From Paenibacillus artemisiicola (lineage in GTDB: Bacteria; Bacillota; Bacilli; Paenibacillales; Paenibacillaceae): a stretch of DNA of 64,000 nucleotides. The notes below the pieces were generated by a model that saw only the letters and a program-made list of their open reading frames with translations, was not told where the DNA came from and searched no databases. The DNA lies in the NCBI RefSeq assembly GCF_017652985.1, contig NZ_JAGGDJ010000012.1, positions 62,001 to 126,000 on the forward strand, written 5' to 3'. A program made the position numbers and the translations under genes. Each line of letters opens with the position of its first letter. Position 1 is the stretch's first letter. Below, in pieces: positions 8,433 to 16,375 of this stretch.

Positions 8433-8714
8433 TCAATGAAGGAAAAACGGTCCGCTCCAATTACCTCCTTCTGAACGGAAGTCACTCTCTGGGAACAACC
8501 TTCCCTCATAGATTCCGACATGTAAACCATCCTGCCTCGTGACGGACAACATCTCGCTAGACGTGAATACATGAAGCTCATCCGGGGTTTCAAGAAAGTA
8601 TTCCGCATAGCTGCCGTCCGCTTCCGTAAAACACCGAATAAAACGCCGACCGCATGAAGTAAGCAAGTACTTGGAGAGTCCTCCATCAAGAAGTATGATG
8701 CGTTCAACCTTCAT
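8433..8714 (-). CDS. Hypothetical protein, first gene of LPD1 operon
   Basis: 93 residues from the ATG at 8714 (MKVERIILLDGG), which has GAGGAGGAGAT upstream; the longer frame to 8783 overlaps the attenuator and is rejected. The protein is beta-rich and mildly acidic (KYLLTSCGRRFIRCFTEADG, then SYAEYFLETPDELHVFTSSE). No family was recognised. It is the first gene behind the promoter/leader module at 8805-8919 and the strong intrinsic hairpin at 8742-8803. Confidence 0.7.
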   Translation of the reverse strand: MKVERIILLDGGLSKYLLTSCGRRFIRCFTEADGSYAEYFLETPDELHVFTSSEMLSVTRQDGLHVGIYEGRLFPESDFRSEGGNWSGPFFLH

Positions 8715-8741
8715 CCCAATCTCCTCCTCGTTTTTAGGCAC

Positions 8742-8803
8742 AAAAAAACAGGAGACGCAAAAAAGAACACACGTCTCACGCATGTTCTAATGGTCTCCTG
8801 TTT
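8742..8803 (-). terminator. Leader attenuator hairpin
   Basis: On the minus strand AAACAGGAGAC pairs with GTCTCCTGTTT (8793-8803 with 8746-8756), with a nested AGAACA/TGTTCT stem, and ends in seven T. It is a textbook intrinsic terminator but sits between a strong promoter and the first gene, so it should block the operon unless antiterminated. Confidence 0.8.
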
Positions 8804-8804
8804 A

Positions 8805-8919
8805 TGTACCGTACCTATTCGCTAAAGCGTTGCTCCGTCTTCGCTTAAAGAAATAAACGAAGAAAATCATTGTTGATTCGTCATACTTCAATTATACAAT
8901 GACTTCCAGGCCCGGGCAA
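8805..8919 (-). promoter_or_regulatory. Promoter and conserved leader module, copy A
   Basis: TTGCCC (8914-8919), 17-base spacer, TATAAT (8891-8896), read leftward. The transcript then carries a CTTCG...CGAAG hairpin followed by a GGAGC motif. The same promoter hexamers, spacer length and hairpin occur at 17200-17303 in front of the other leftward operon. Confidence 0.7.
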
Positions 8920-8966
8920 GAGCGAACGTTGACTACCTTTCCGCGCGCTTGAGGCGGGCCTCTTTG

Positions 8967-10286
8967 CTAGAACGGCAACGATGAATTTTCCCACTTTTCA
9001 TAGATGGCCTTCATGTACGGATCCCCCGCAATATCATCATAGAGCAAGGGCGGTTTGCGCTGTGCCTTGCGCTTCTTCTGAACGGTAGAAAGTGCTTCAA
9101 TCAACATACGATCCCGCTCCTCGGCAATCTCCTTCAGACGCTCAGGTGTGGGGTCACTTAACCGATGAAGCATGCCCTTAAAGTTGGCGACGATCGCATT
9201 AAACACTTCAATATCGGTGTTCGACGCTTCTTCAAGCCCTTGCTCCACATTCCGCAGCTCGAGACCAAACATCGGGTCATCGATGGGGGTGTCATACAGC
9301 GAGTTAGCATAGTTCTCTTCGAGGGCCTTCACGATATAGCCTGCCATATTCCGAATCGACTGTCCCGCATTCATGGAGCGAACGTGGCGAATGTTCTCCT
9401 CGATATAGAACGGATGATATGCTTTCGCGAGCTGAACCGCCTTTTTACGGTGAATGCCGTTTTCAAGCAGCATCTGCAGCAGGTTCTCCGCATCGTAATT
9501 AATTTCTTCCTGATCGCTATGCTGGTTATTCGTGTTTTTATTGATCCGGAAAATGAACGACTCCACGGACCGGCCGACACGCTTATGGATATCGTACGTA
9601 AAGCTGATGTCCGTCTTCTCCTCAAGCTCCACCTTCGCCCGGTCAATCAGTTCGCGAAGATGCTTCAGCATTTTGTATTTGTCATCCGGAATGTTGAGGA
9701 GATGCCGCAGCTCCTTCACTTTGAAGATCCGCTCTTTACGAAATTCCCGTTCCTTCAACAATTCGTACAAGCGCCAGTTATATTCCGATTTCAATTTCAG
9801 TACATTCTTCAATCGAAATTTCGTGTACGCTCGTTTAAGGTTCCGGAAGAATGGCGCGAGATCTTCCGATAGCTTTATCGTAACGCGGCCCTCGCCGTCC
9901 TTATAGGTCGCACTCTGTACCCACGTAATCTTTTGACGCGTGTTTTCATGGGACAGCTTTAACTGCTTTGACTGCAGTTGATCGATCGCCCGCTCAACCC
10001 GCTCATAAAACGACTTTCCTTCAACCCCAATGAGATTGGCTAGATCCTTAATCGAAACCGTATATGTTTTAAACTCTTCATCATCCGGTTGAACCAGAGA
10101 AACAAGAGAGAAGATTAATCGCCGTTCTGTAAGGTCAAGGTCTTGCTGCGCGTTAATGATTTCCCTGGACTGGTTGACCCAGTAGTAGTCCTTAATGTTC
10201 GCCTCAACCGATTCAGGCATTGTAAGGGCCAATTGACCATCAGGCTCTACATCTAACTCTTCTTGGTCCGTGACCTGCTCTACCAT
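8967..10286 (-). CDS. repB: RepB-type (Rep_3) replication initiator
   Basis: 439 residues from the ATG at 10286, eight bases after GGAAGGGGG; the open frame continues upstream through iterons and is not coding. Residues ~30-250 form the two winged helices of the Rep_3 family: VNQSREIINAQQDLDLTERR, LIFSLVSLV, KLKSEYNWRLYELLKEREF, then KVKELRHLLNIPDDKYKM. These domains bind iterons and the DNA around the origin and recruit DnaA and helicase. The C-terminal ~190 residues (RKKAVQLAKAYHPFYIEENI, SIRNMAGYIVKALEENYA) resemble the tail of Bacillota plasmid Rep proteins. Three inverted iterons lie between its start and the main iteron array, the usual arrangement for autorepression. Confidence 0.9.
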   Translation of the reverse strand: MVEQVTDQEELDVEPDGQLALTMPESVEANIKDYYWVNQSREIINAQQDLDLTERRLIFSLVSLVQPDDEEFKTYTVSIKDLANLIGVEGKSFYERVERAIDQLQSKQLKLSHENTRQKITWVQSATYKDGEGRVTIKLSEDLAPFFRNLKRAYTKFRLKNVLKLKSEYNWRLYELLKEREFRKERIFKVKELRHLLNIPDDKYKMLKHLRELIDRAKVELEEKTDISFTYDIHKRVGRSVESFIFRINKNTNNQHSDQEEINYDAENLLQMLLENGIHRKKAVQLAKAYHPFYIEENIRHVRSMNAGQSIRNMAGYIVKALEENYANSLYDTPIDDPMFGLELRNVEQGLEEASNTDIEVFNAIVANFKGMLHRLSDPTPERLKEIAEERDRMLIEALSTVQKKRKAQRKPPLLYDDIAGDPYMKAIYEKWENSSLPF

Positions 10287-10310
10287 AGCCTTAATCCCCC
10301 TTCCAATCCT

Positions 10311-10338
10311 AATATAGCCTATTTTGTTCAGAGGTGAA
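10311..10338 (-). promoter_or_regulatory. Possible rep promoter
   Basis: Read leftward: TTCACC (10333-10338), 16-base spacer, TATATT (10311-10316), placing the start of transcription about 20 bases before the rep ATG. The hexamers are imperfect, so this is tentative. Confidence 0.4.
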
Positions 10339-10374
10339 ATGGTAGAAAAAGGGGCTTTTTCCTGGGGACTCGTA

Positions 10375-10551
10375 ATGTCCGTACAAACGGAACCACATCC
10401 GAATGGGTCAATGCCGCTAAACGCCGATGTCATCGGGAAGTAACAATCTGGGGAAACGAACAGTCTTGAATATGTCCGTACAAACGGAACGAAAATTATT
10501 TTTTCAGCCATCCCCCACTACCGGGCATTTATATGTCCGTAGAAACGGAAC
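10375..10551 (-). repeat. Three inverted iterons in front of rep
   Basis: Copies at about 10375-10392, 10472-10490 and 10533-10551 carry the iteron in the orientation opposite to the main array (ATGTCCGTAnAAACGGAA on the plus strand). Inverted iterons near the initiator start typically act as the Rep operator. Confidence 0.8.
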
Positions 10552-10652
10552 CCAGCCGTGACGCGGGTTATCGGTACACATACGATTCCAAGGTTCTAAC
10601 TCTACGTCGAGGCACATAGCATGGATACTACGAGAAACTTTCCCTGGATCGG

Positions 10653-11041
10653 TCCCGTTTCTACGGACATTCCAGATACGAAGCCAGGCTACGGGTACCG
10701 TTCGTTCCGTTTTTACAGACATATATGGCATAAAAGAGCTAGCACAAGACCTCCAAATTCCGTTTGTACGGACATTTCGCTAACCTTAAGCCCCTTCACT
10801 GCCCCGTTTCTACGGACAAACTTGCCTTCATTCCGTTTTTGCGGACATTAAAAAGCAGCTGATGTACCGCGTTCCGTTTTTAAGGACATATCGCCCCGTC
10901 TGTACGGACATAATTCCGTTCGTACGGACATAAAGCCCCGTTTCTACGGACAATTCATCCCTCTTCTACGGACATTCGGTCCCGTTCCTTTGGACAGGTT
11001 ATTCCCTTATTACGGACATTTGGTCCCGTTTCTACGGACAT
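10653..11041 (+). repeat. oriV: Iteron array of the replication origin, 13 direct copies
   Basis: Thirteen direct copies of TTCCGTTTnTACGGACAT, starting near 10653, 10705, 10758, 10803, 10831, 10871, 10893, 10912, 10936, 10957, 10980, 11001 and 11023. From 10871 on, spacings are 19-24 bases, about two helical turns. Several are degenerate (TAAGGACAT near 10880, CTTTGGACA near 10990). With the adjacent Rep_3 gene, AT-rich stretch and DnaA box this is the vegetative origin. It may also serve in copy-number control by handcuffing, as known for such replicons. Confidence 0.9.
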
Positions 11042-11045
11042 TAAG

Positions 11046-11190
11046 CACGTTAATCCTAGATAGGGCTTCGTTTTCTCGCTCTCTTAACAAGTTTATTCAT
11101 CTATAAACATTACAAATATAGTATACAGAAATAGAAACATAGAGGTGAGAGATTTATAGTCTGTGGATAACTTTTACATCTACATCTGAT
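11046..11190. other. AT-rich stretch with DnaA box
   Basis: After the last iteron a long AT-rich stretch follows (about 11080-11160) and then TGTGGATAA at 11162-11170, a perfect DnaA box on the minus strand (TTATCCACA). This is the likely duplex-unwinding part of the origin. 11191-11350 holds nothing recognisable. Confidence 0.65.
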
Positions 11191-11350
11191 TAAACGCCTT
11201 TTTGTGTATTACCACTTTTCCCTCCAATAACGTATCCTCAGCAAACCCCGAATGCATGATATCCTCGGGCACAGGAAACTTTTTGAATCTTCTCTTTCAC
11301 AAACCAAATGTAAACCAAAGACGCTACATTTCTGTAGCGCCCTGGATTCA

Positions 11351-12073
11351 TTATTGGAATAACTTTGGCTCAGCAAAAGCAGCAAAAATATCCTGATAAT
11401 CTTCGCTTACAAATTCCACTTCAATCTTTAGCTTAAGAACTCCTGTTACATCTACAGTTACTTGTTTAGGATTGTCGCCACCACGAACATTTTCTACTGT
11501 AAGCAGCTCATTATCATCACCTATAAATCGATACGTAACTGAACCATTACTGTTTTTTGTATAATCGTCAATACCTACAAAACCAGTTAGTTTGTTGTAT
11601 TTACCATTCAAATTGTATTCAATTGATGGTTGTTTACCAAGCGTATCATATGAATAATAAGCAAAGTTGATCCCCTTTTGATACGTATTATCGGCAATGG
11701 TTATTTTTTGACGTTGGTAGTTTTGGTTAAAATCAATCAATGATTCATACTTTGCATTCACCCTTGCATAACTAATATCGGTTAAATATTTAAAAGCACC
11801 TTCTTTTTTTCCAATCCATGCAGTATGGTTTTTACTATCGTATGAAAATCCTTTACCTGCCGATTCAGCAATGAATTTTACAGGAGCATACATTTGACCC
11901 TTATATACGATTGCATTGTCAGGTGCTGTTTTTTGAACGCCATCAAACATATATTTCACTGATTGGAATGCCACTTCGATCTTTGTTGATGACCCCGCTG
12001 CATAGGCCGCCGAGCCCGTTATTAAAGTACCAATTAGAAGTCCCGCCGCTAAACCTTTAACCTTATCCTTCAT
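11351..12073 (-). CDS. Secreted stalk-domain protein with NPCBM-like C-terminus
   Basis: 240 residues, ATG at 12073 with GAGGAGAGG upstream. Residues 1-26 are a signal peptide (LAAGLLIGTLITGSAAYA). Residues ~28-95 are half of a 'copper amine oxidase N-terminal' (stalk) domain: YKGQMYAPVKFIAESAG then AWIGKKEG. Residues ~130-225 (KGINFAYYSYDTLGKQPSIE, then YNLNGKYNKLTGFVGIDDY, and KLKIEVE at the end) fit an NPCBM-type carbohydrate-binding fold. Such proteins are common surface proteins in Paenibacillus. It lies next to the origin and downstream of a candidate regulatory RNA. Role: probably binding of wall or extracellular glycans. Confidence 0.8.
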   Translation of the reverse strand: MKDKVKGLAAGLLIGTLITGSAAYAAGSSTKIEVAFQSVKYMFDGVQKTAPDNAIVYKGQMYAPVKFIAESAGKGFSYDSKNHTAWIGKKEGAFKYLTDISYARVNAKYESLIDFNQNYQRQKITIADNTYQKGINFAYYSYDTLGKQPSIEYNLNGKYNKLTGFVGIDDYTKNSNGSVTYRFIGDDNELLTVENVRGGDNPKQVTVDVTGVLKLKIEVEFVSEDYQDIFAAFAEPKLFQ

Positions 12074-12288
12074 AAAACCTCTCCTCTTTAAGCACTAAAA
12101 TGTCTTACTAAAGACGGATATTTCGACACAATTCCTGTTTTTTCCTTCCTATTACTTGATATTTTTTTACATTTTTTTACGTTCAATATGTTTCTGTTAA
12201 CCCTCTCATTTTTTTGACCTTCTTATCAAACCAAAAAACAAATTTGCGTATTCGACATGAATCTCAAATCGCCAGCTTATAAAACAAT

Positions 12289-12382
12289 AAAAAAATGCAA
12301 GTTCGGTGAAATTGGAGACGCCTTAAGTATTACGTAATAATTAAAGGCGACCTCCCCTTGTAGTCGCCACGAACTTCACGAT
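12289..12382 (-). ncRNA. Candidate structured RNA with competing hairpins
   Basis: On the minus strand an outer AAGTTCG/CGAACTT stem (12370-12376 with 12299-12305) encloses a GGCGAC/GTCGCC stem (12363-12368 with 12346-12351) and a second stem built on the palindrome TATTACGTAATA (12328-12339) whose GGCG arm overlaps the first, so the two inner stems exclude each other. Seven T follow (12295-12289). It lies between a terminator and the stalk-domain gene at 12073. Its class is unknown; it could be an attenuating leader or a separate small RNA. Confidence 0.45.
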
Positions 12383-12396
12383 ATATTATTTTTTCA

Positions 12397-12427
12397 TTTA
12401 AAAAAGCCATCCTCCAAAGAGGATAGC
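12397..12427 (-). terminator. Terminator after the 44-residue gene
   Basis: GCTATCCTC pairs with GAGGATGGC (12419-12427 with 12406-12414) around a CAAA loop, followed on the minus strand by six T. Confidence 0.8.
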
Positions 12428-12530
12428 CTTCTCCTATGTACATACTAAAAAATAAGTCGCTCGACTGTGCAGCATTACAAGTCAAACTTATAAAGGTCCT
12501 CCATATTCTACATTTTCTACATGCAGCACA

Positions 12531-12665
12531 TTATTTGCTTTTTTGTCTTAATTTTTCAAGCATTGCTTCTCTTTTACCCCGACGATCAGCTAAAATTTCT
12601 TCTTGCGTCCGATCTTTGATAGGCAAGGGTCTAGGACAGAATGGAACGATCTTTTTCTTACCCAT
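12531..12665 (-). CDS. Small basic 44-residue protein
   Basis: ATG at 12665 preceded by AGAAAGGAGA. The product starts MGKKKIVPFCPRPLPIKDRT and continues with a charged helix (EEILADRRGKREAMLEKLRQ). It has an isolated terminator on each side (12757-12732 and 12427-12397), so it is probably a separate transcript. No family was recognised. Confidence 0.55.
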   Translation of the reverse strand: MGKKKIVPFCPRPLPIKDRTQEEILADRRGKREAMLEKLRQKSK

Positions 12666-12731
12666 ACTATTCTCCTTTCTAGCGAGAATAGTAACAAGTG
12701 TCGCCAAAGAACAGATCAAATAAACAATAAA

Positions 12732-12757
12732 AAGCCCCTTGGTTTCCCAAGGGGCTT
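12732..12757 (-). terminator. Terminator of the RadC operon
   Basis: Perfect 11-bp stem AAGCCCCTTGG/CCAAGGGGCTT with TTTC loop, followed on the minus strand by TTTTATTG. It lies nine bases after the stop of the 56-residue gene at 12766. Confidence 0.9.
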
Positions 12758-12765
12758 AAGGTACA

Positions 12766-12936
12766 TTATCGGGTTAACTCATAAAGACGCTCGATGGATT
12801 GCTCCGAAGTAGAAGTCAGCTGACCAATCCGTTTCAGCAACTGCTCCCGCTGTTCTCGGCGCTTCTGGATAATGGTTTGTTGAGGGACATCCTTTATCAC
12901 TTGAATCGAACTCACAAGATTATTTTGCTCCGGCAT
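12766..12936 (-). CDS. Small 56-residue protein, last gene of RadC operon
   Basis: ATG at 12936, overlapping the last codons of the upstream gene, with AAGGAGG nine bases before it. The product is helical and charged (TIIQKRREQREQLLKRIGQL, then TSTSEQSIERLYEL), with coiled-coil character. The overlap suggests translational coupling with the membrane protein encoded just upstream. No family was recognised. Confidence 0.65.
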   Translation of the reverse strand: MPEQNNLVSSIQVIKDVPQQTIIQKRREQREQLLKRIGQLTSTSEQSIERLYELTR

Positions 12937-14044
12937 TTAAGTCAACCTCCTTCTGAGCGATCATTCTCTTCTGAATTGTGAGACAGAATGCATGAATCAC
13001 TCTACGAATCTGGCTTGAATCAATAATATCATTATTTTTAATGAGAGACAACGCACGATCATCGTCATCATCAAAATGGAAACACCACACCCACGTTTCA
13101 TCCTCTAGCATGTCCATGCGAAACGCAACAACATGCCTTCCCGGGTAAGGATTGTTGGAATAGGCTTGTCCAGCCTCATCCTTCGCTGCTGCTACCGCAA
13201 CAAAATTAATATCTTCATCCAGATCAAGGTCACGCTTCTTACCTGAAGTTCCCTTGTTCATGATCATTTTAAGCGTATTGCCTTCCTTACGGTATAACGA
13301 GAAACCTGAAACAAAATCCAAGTCCGTAAATACTAATGAGTCATTTACATAACGATATTGATTCTCTGTCACTGACCTAAGTACTTTGGTTAGCGTATAA
13401 ACCGCATTTTCAGACTCCTCCAGCTCATCTTCCAACGTAGCGATGGCTTTTTCCTGCTCGGAGATGGTAGTTTTTAGCTCTGTGATGCTGCTTTGCATTG
13501 CGTCATGCTGACTTTGCGAATAGGCTACAACATATGCGACACTAGACGGATCTTGGTCATTTTGGCTGAATACCACACTCACAAGATTATATAAGCCGTC
13601 AAAGGTAAAGTCAGGCTTCTTTACAAAAGGCGCCCATGCTTGCTCGAACTCCTGAGGCCGTTTTGCTTTGAAGGCTTCCACATGAAACTCTCGCCGCCCT
13701 ATTGTCGCCATTTTAGAGATATAGGATTGGACGAAAGCAAAGTAAATGCCTGAAATAAGCAAAACAGCACCAGTCAGACCGACCCACAGTGGCCACTGCG
13801 CATAGTATCCCGCTCCAACCCCGACTACAATGGGTCCAATAACCGGCAGTGTAGACCAGGAGATCCCTTTTAGCAGTTTAGCATGCTTAAAATAGCCCCG
13901 AATCGTTGTGAAAGGCCCTCTCCAAGCCGTGCCCCGCCATTTTTCCCCATTTTGTTTTCGCATCGTATTAATAATCGGATCGAGGTCACCCTTAATCTCG
14001 TTGAGGTAACTAAGATTCTGAACCTGCAAGGATTTAATTACCAT
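12920..14044 (-). CDS. Membrane and coiled-coil protein of unknown function
   Basis: 374 residues from the ATG at 14044 (preceded by GGGGTGATG); a start at 14071 is possible. Two hydrophobic segments near residues 65-110 (LPVIGPIVVGVGAGYYA and WVGLTGAVLLISGIYFAFV) form a hairpin in the membrane. Residues ~190-225 are a strong coiled coil (ITELKTTISEQEKAIATLED, then ELEESENAV). The C-terminal ~140 residues look like a globular alpha/beta sensor-like fold (FTDLDFVSGFSLYRKEGNTL, later VVAFRMDMLEDETWVWCFHF). The arrangement recalls GAF-domain proteins but I cannot assign one. It belongs to the RadC operon. Confidence 0.7.
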   Translation of the reverse strand: MVIKSLQVQNLSYLNEIKGDLDPIINTMRKQNGEKWRGTAWRGPFTTIRGYFKHAKLLKGISWSTLPVIGPIVVGVGAGYYAQWPLWVGLTGAVLLISGIYFAFVQSYISKMATIGRREFHVEAFKAKRPQEFEQAWAPFVKKPDFTFDGLYNLVSVVFSQNDQDPSSVAYVVAYSQSQHDAMQSSITELKTTISEQEKAIATLEDELEESENAVYTLTKVLRSVTENQYRYVNDSLVFTDLDFVSGFSLYRKEGNTLKMIMNKGTSGKKRDLDLDEDINFVAVAAAKDEAGQAYSNNPYPGRHVVAFRMDMLEDETWVWCFHFDDDDDRALSLIKNNDIIDSSQIRRVIHAFCLTIQKRMIAQKEVDLNAGAK

Positions 14045-14245
14045 TCCTATTTCATCACCCCAAACTATCATACATCAATACGATGAAAAATTCATAGGTT
14101 TGACGCTCCAAGCGATGAGTACAAGCCTCTTTCAGCACAGAGAACGAAATGCGAACTCCCTGTGAGGAGCAGCATCTTCAGTTTCTCCAATTACTCGCTG
14201 TGTTCAGATTCACCGCCTTTGTAGTTAGCAACTCGCCATCAATAA

Positions 14246-14265
14246 TGCAAAGGGTTGTGAAACCC
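14246..14265 (-). terminator. Weak hairpin between RadC-operon genes
   Basis: GGGTT/AACCC stem with a four-base loop (14252-14265), followed on the minus strand by TTTGCATT. Weak; possibly one more internal hairpin of this operon. The rest of 14045-14311 holds no convincing gene. Confidence 0.3.
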
Positions 14266-14311
14266 GGCAGCAGTCATTTACTACCCCCCTCCCTTTGTTC
14301 ATCAACCCATT

Positions 14312-14827
14312 TCAATTACTCCAGTTGTAAAGCTCTCCTGGCTGTTCCGCTACCACCACGTAATACACCGGCCTACTCTGATGCACGTTGCGAATGAGCT
14401 GGACAATTTGCCACTGTCTCTTTACCCGGCGATAATTCGCAAGGTTTAAAAGGACGAGGAAATCTGCCATAAAGCGCAGGAACGTCAGCAGCGAACGAGG
14501 TGTTTGCACCAGCATACTGCCGCGGGAGCGGGATACAAACGTCAACGTATTTGCAACAAGCATACAATCCGGATTGTTCATTTGAAAAATCCGAATTGCT
14601 TCCACAATCATTCTGTGGAACTTCCGTTCTCTGGCATAATAAAAGCCAAGAAGGGGCTGATGATGGAGTTCATAACCCCCATTTTTCCGAGGTTGAATAA
14701 TAAAATACCGATTTAAGTAACGACCTTGGAGATGTGCATACAGTGATACGAACACCGAGGATACGGGGATCGCGATCAATATCAAAAGGACGGTATAAAT
14801 GAATGTCTCACTAGCTTCAAGCAGCAT
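14312..14827 (-). CDS. Membrane-anchored hypothetical protein after RadC
   Basis: 171 residues, ATG at 14827 with AGGGGGAA upstream, 11 bases after the radC stop. One N-terminal membrane segment (residues 8-30, FIYTVLLILIAIPVSSVFVS) is followed by a basic soluble part (GRYLNRYFIIQPRKNGGYEL). A second hydrophobic stretch near 112-130 (LLTFLRFMADFLVLLNLA) may be amphipathic or a second membrane helix. No family was recognised. It sits in the early-region-like operon with radC. Confidence 0.65.
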   Translation of the reverse strand: MLLEASETFIYTVLLILIAIPVSSVFVSLYAHLQGRYLNRYFIIQPRKNGGYELHHQPLLGFYYARERKFHRMIVEAIRIFQMNNPDCMLVANTLTFVSRSRGSMLVQTPRSLLTFLRFMADFLVLLNLANYRRVKRQWQIVQLIRNVHQSRPVYYVVVAEQPGELYNWSN

Positions 14828-14838
14828 ACGAATTCCCC

Positions 14839-15513
14839 CTAGAACAGTCCAAGTTCACGAAGGCTGCTATGGACTCCATCCCCGATGATGACGTGATCGA
14901 GGAGCTCAATTCCTACCAACTCCCCCACTTCTGTCAGCTTTTTCGTCAAATCGATATCTGCTGGAGAAGGAGTAGTATTCCCAGAAGGATGATTATGAAC
15001 CGCTACGATGGAGGATGCGCGATGCCGAATAGCGGCACTAAATACCTCCCTGGGATGCACGATCGCTGCATCCAACGTACCGATAGATATCGTTTCTCTG
15101 GCGATTACGTGATTTTTGGTGTCGAGGAATAGGCAGACAAAATGTTCCTTTTCCAAATAACGCATCTCCATCATGAAGGCCGCGACGTTTGCCGAGGACC
15201 GGATGGTTACACGATCTTCCTTTCGAGAGACAACCTGTCTACGGCCAAGCTCGAGCAAGGAAGCTAGAAAAAAGCTCTGACGTTCATTTAGCCCATAGCG
15301 CATAGACAATTCAAACTCTGAAAGCTCGGATAAGCTACGCAAGCCATGCTGAAGCAATTCGTCGGCGAGCAACGACAAGGATCGCCCACTTGTGATGGGC
15401 TCCATCATGAGCACTAAAAGGTCGCGTGTGGAGAGTGATAAAATTTGACCGGTCAGGAAGTAGTTATTACGGATCTCCTGAACGGCAAGTGCGTTAAGCT
15501 CCTTCATTGACAT
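14839..15513 (-). CDS. radC: RadC-family JAMM/MPN-domain protein
   Basis: 224 residues from the ATG at 15513, preceded by AAGGAGGAATTGGG; the longer frame to 15600 crosses an attenuator hairpin. The C-terminal ~120 residues are the RadC domain (JAMM fold): EHFVCLFLDTKNHVIARETI, then VHNHPSGNTTPSPADIDLTK near residue 173, with the metal-binding HxHPSG...D motif. The N-terminal part is a helix-hairpin-helix-like region. The name is historical; RadC is not a proven repair enzyme and is frequent on plasmids, phages and conjugative elements near transferred-early genes. It probably acts as a zinc-dependent hydrolase or DNA-associated factor. Confidence 0.85.
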   Translation of the reverse strand: MSMKELNALAVQEIRNNYFLTGQILSLSTRDLLVLMMEPITSGRSLSLLADELLQHGLRSLSELSEFELSMRYGLNERQSFFLASLLELGRRQVVSRKEDRVTIRSSANVAAFMMEMRYLEKEHFVCLFLDTKNHVIARETISIGTLDAAIVHPREVFSAAIRHRASSIVAVHNHPSGNTTPSPADIDLTKKLTEVGELVGIELLDHVIIGDGVHSSLRELGLF

Positions 15514-15543
15514 CCCAATTCCTCCTTGATGTGTGTATGGAAT

Positions 15544-15565
15544 GAAAAAGAGGTGCTTTCGCACC
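15544..15565 (-). terminator. Attenuator-like hairpin before radC
   Basis: GGTGC/GCACC stem with a GAAA loop (15552-15565), followed on the minus strand by TCTTTTTC, 30 bases before the radC start. One of several terminator-like hairpins inside this operon. Confidence 0.6.
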
Positions 15566-15577
15566 CCCCATCCAGCC

Positions 15578-15688
15578 TTATCGAGACAACAGTTTTCCAA
15601 CGACAGTATTGCTTTTCAACGCCTGTCGCTGCTGCTGCTGAAAGGCTATCTTCATCAAGTGGATCTTGCTCAAATAATAATCTTTCAT
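15578..15688 (-). CDS. Possible small basic protein
   Basis: 36 residues from the ATG at 15688 (preceded by GGTAGGGGCG): MKDYYLSKIHLMKIAFQQQQ then RQALKSNTV. The frame is open up to an ATG at 15805 without a ribosome site. That ATG directly follows the TGA of another short open frame (15806-15889, 27 residues, with AAGGAGG close to its ATG). Either or both may be real small genes of the operon; the evidence is only ribosome sites and spacing. Confidence 0.3.
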   Translation of the reverse strand: MKDYYLSKIHLMKIAFQQQQRQALKSNTVVGKLLSR

Positions 15689-15915
15689 CCGAATATCGCC
15701 CCTACCACAGCGTGGGGGATCGCCCCCTGCGCCAATGGCTGAGGTCTTCCTCCCTACATTATGGTTTTTTGGAACCTTCGAATTACCCCTGGACCAGTTA
15801 GCCATTCAACTCAATACGAGAGTTTGACCACCACATTGAGCTTTTTGGTTAATCTGGATCAAATCCTTCACCCGATGGCATCTTTTCATTATCCTCCTTG
15901 GAAGGAATGAGTCAC

Positions 15916-16014
15916 TCATGGACCGTAAATTAAGAACCGATCAAGCATGACGAATGCCCCAACGATGTAGCAGATGTACAAAAGCACCGTCACCTTATTG
16001 GAAGGCCGTAGCAT
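15916..16014 (-). CDS. 32-residue single-pass membrane protein
   Basis: ATG at 16014 with AAAGGGA about ten bases upstream. The product is one hydrophobic helix flanked by basic residues (MLRPSNKVTVLLYICYIVGA, then FVMLDRFLIYGP). It lies between the YgiT-like paralogue and the RadC gene in the same direction. Small membrane proteins of this size are often regulatory or toxins, but no family was recognised. Confidence 0.5.
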   Translation of the reverse strand: MLRPSNKVTVLLYICYIVGAFVMLDRFLIYGP

Positions 16015-16068
16015 TTCACATTATCCCTTTCTCTTTCGAATTACCCCTTGTCATATGTAGGGCCCCGA

Positions 16069-16266
16069 CTAGTGGTTGTACTTGCTCTTTACTTCAGCGA
16101 AGGTAATTTCGATATCTCCGAGAATGTTCAGCTCCTCCAGTACACGAATGTACTTGTCGACGAACTGACGATCCTCTGTTGCAATCTCCATGTTTCCGTT
16201 GGGTAAAGGTACATCCGAAATCGTAATCGTTCCGCCCTTGTAATGACGCAAGATCCTGATAAACAT
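16069..16266 (-). CDS. Paralogue of the YgiT-like protein, lacking zinc ligands
   Basis: 65 residues, ATG at 16266 with AGGAGGAG upstream; the longer frame reads through an attenuator. It aligns with the protein at 16376: LRHYKGGTITISDVPLPNGN against VVSFEGGILNVLDVPFRKCE, and VLEELNILGDIEITFAEVKS against LLEKNGIIGAVTVSFDKLKE. The CxxC pair and CxC pair of the paralogue are absent. So it looks like a duplicate of the antitoxin-like partner that lost its zinc site. It is preceded by its own attenuator-like hairpin. Confidence 0.65.
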   Translation of the reverse strand: MFIRILRHYKGGTITISDVPLPNGNMEIATEDRQFVDKYIRVLEELNILGDIEITFAEVKSKYNH

Positions 16267-16294
16267 AGCGCTTCTCCTCCTAATGAGCTCCAAT

Positions 16295-16341
16295 AAAAAA
16301 AGAGAGAATGACCATGCGGCCATAGGCTGCAAGTCATTCTC
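16295..16341 (-). terminator. Attenuator-like hairpin before the YgiT paralogue
   Basis: GAGAATGAC pairs with GTCATTCTC (16333-16341 with 16304-16312) around an inner CCATGCGG/CCTATGGCC-rich loop, followed on the minus strand by TCTTTTTTT. It lies ~30 bases before the start at 16266, inside the operon. Confidence 0.75.
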
Positions 16342-16375
16342 CCTTTTATTCACCTATACGAATTGCCTCCGGCTG

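Noticed and set aside
9165..9872. 235-residue open frame antisense to rep
   Set aside because: Shadow of a conserved gene with no own start signal.
10287..10511. N-terminal extension of the Rep protein up to 10511
   Set aside because: It reads through inverted iterons and a probable promoter; the ATG at 10286 has a strong ribosome site.
10320..11045. CRISPR-like array of short repeats
   Set aside because: Repeats are 16-18 bases, degenerate, ~22 bases apart with almost no spacer, some inverted, next to a Rep_3 gene and DnaA box: iterons.
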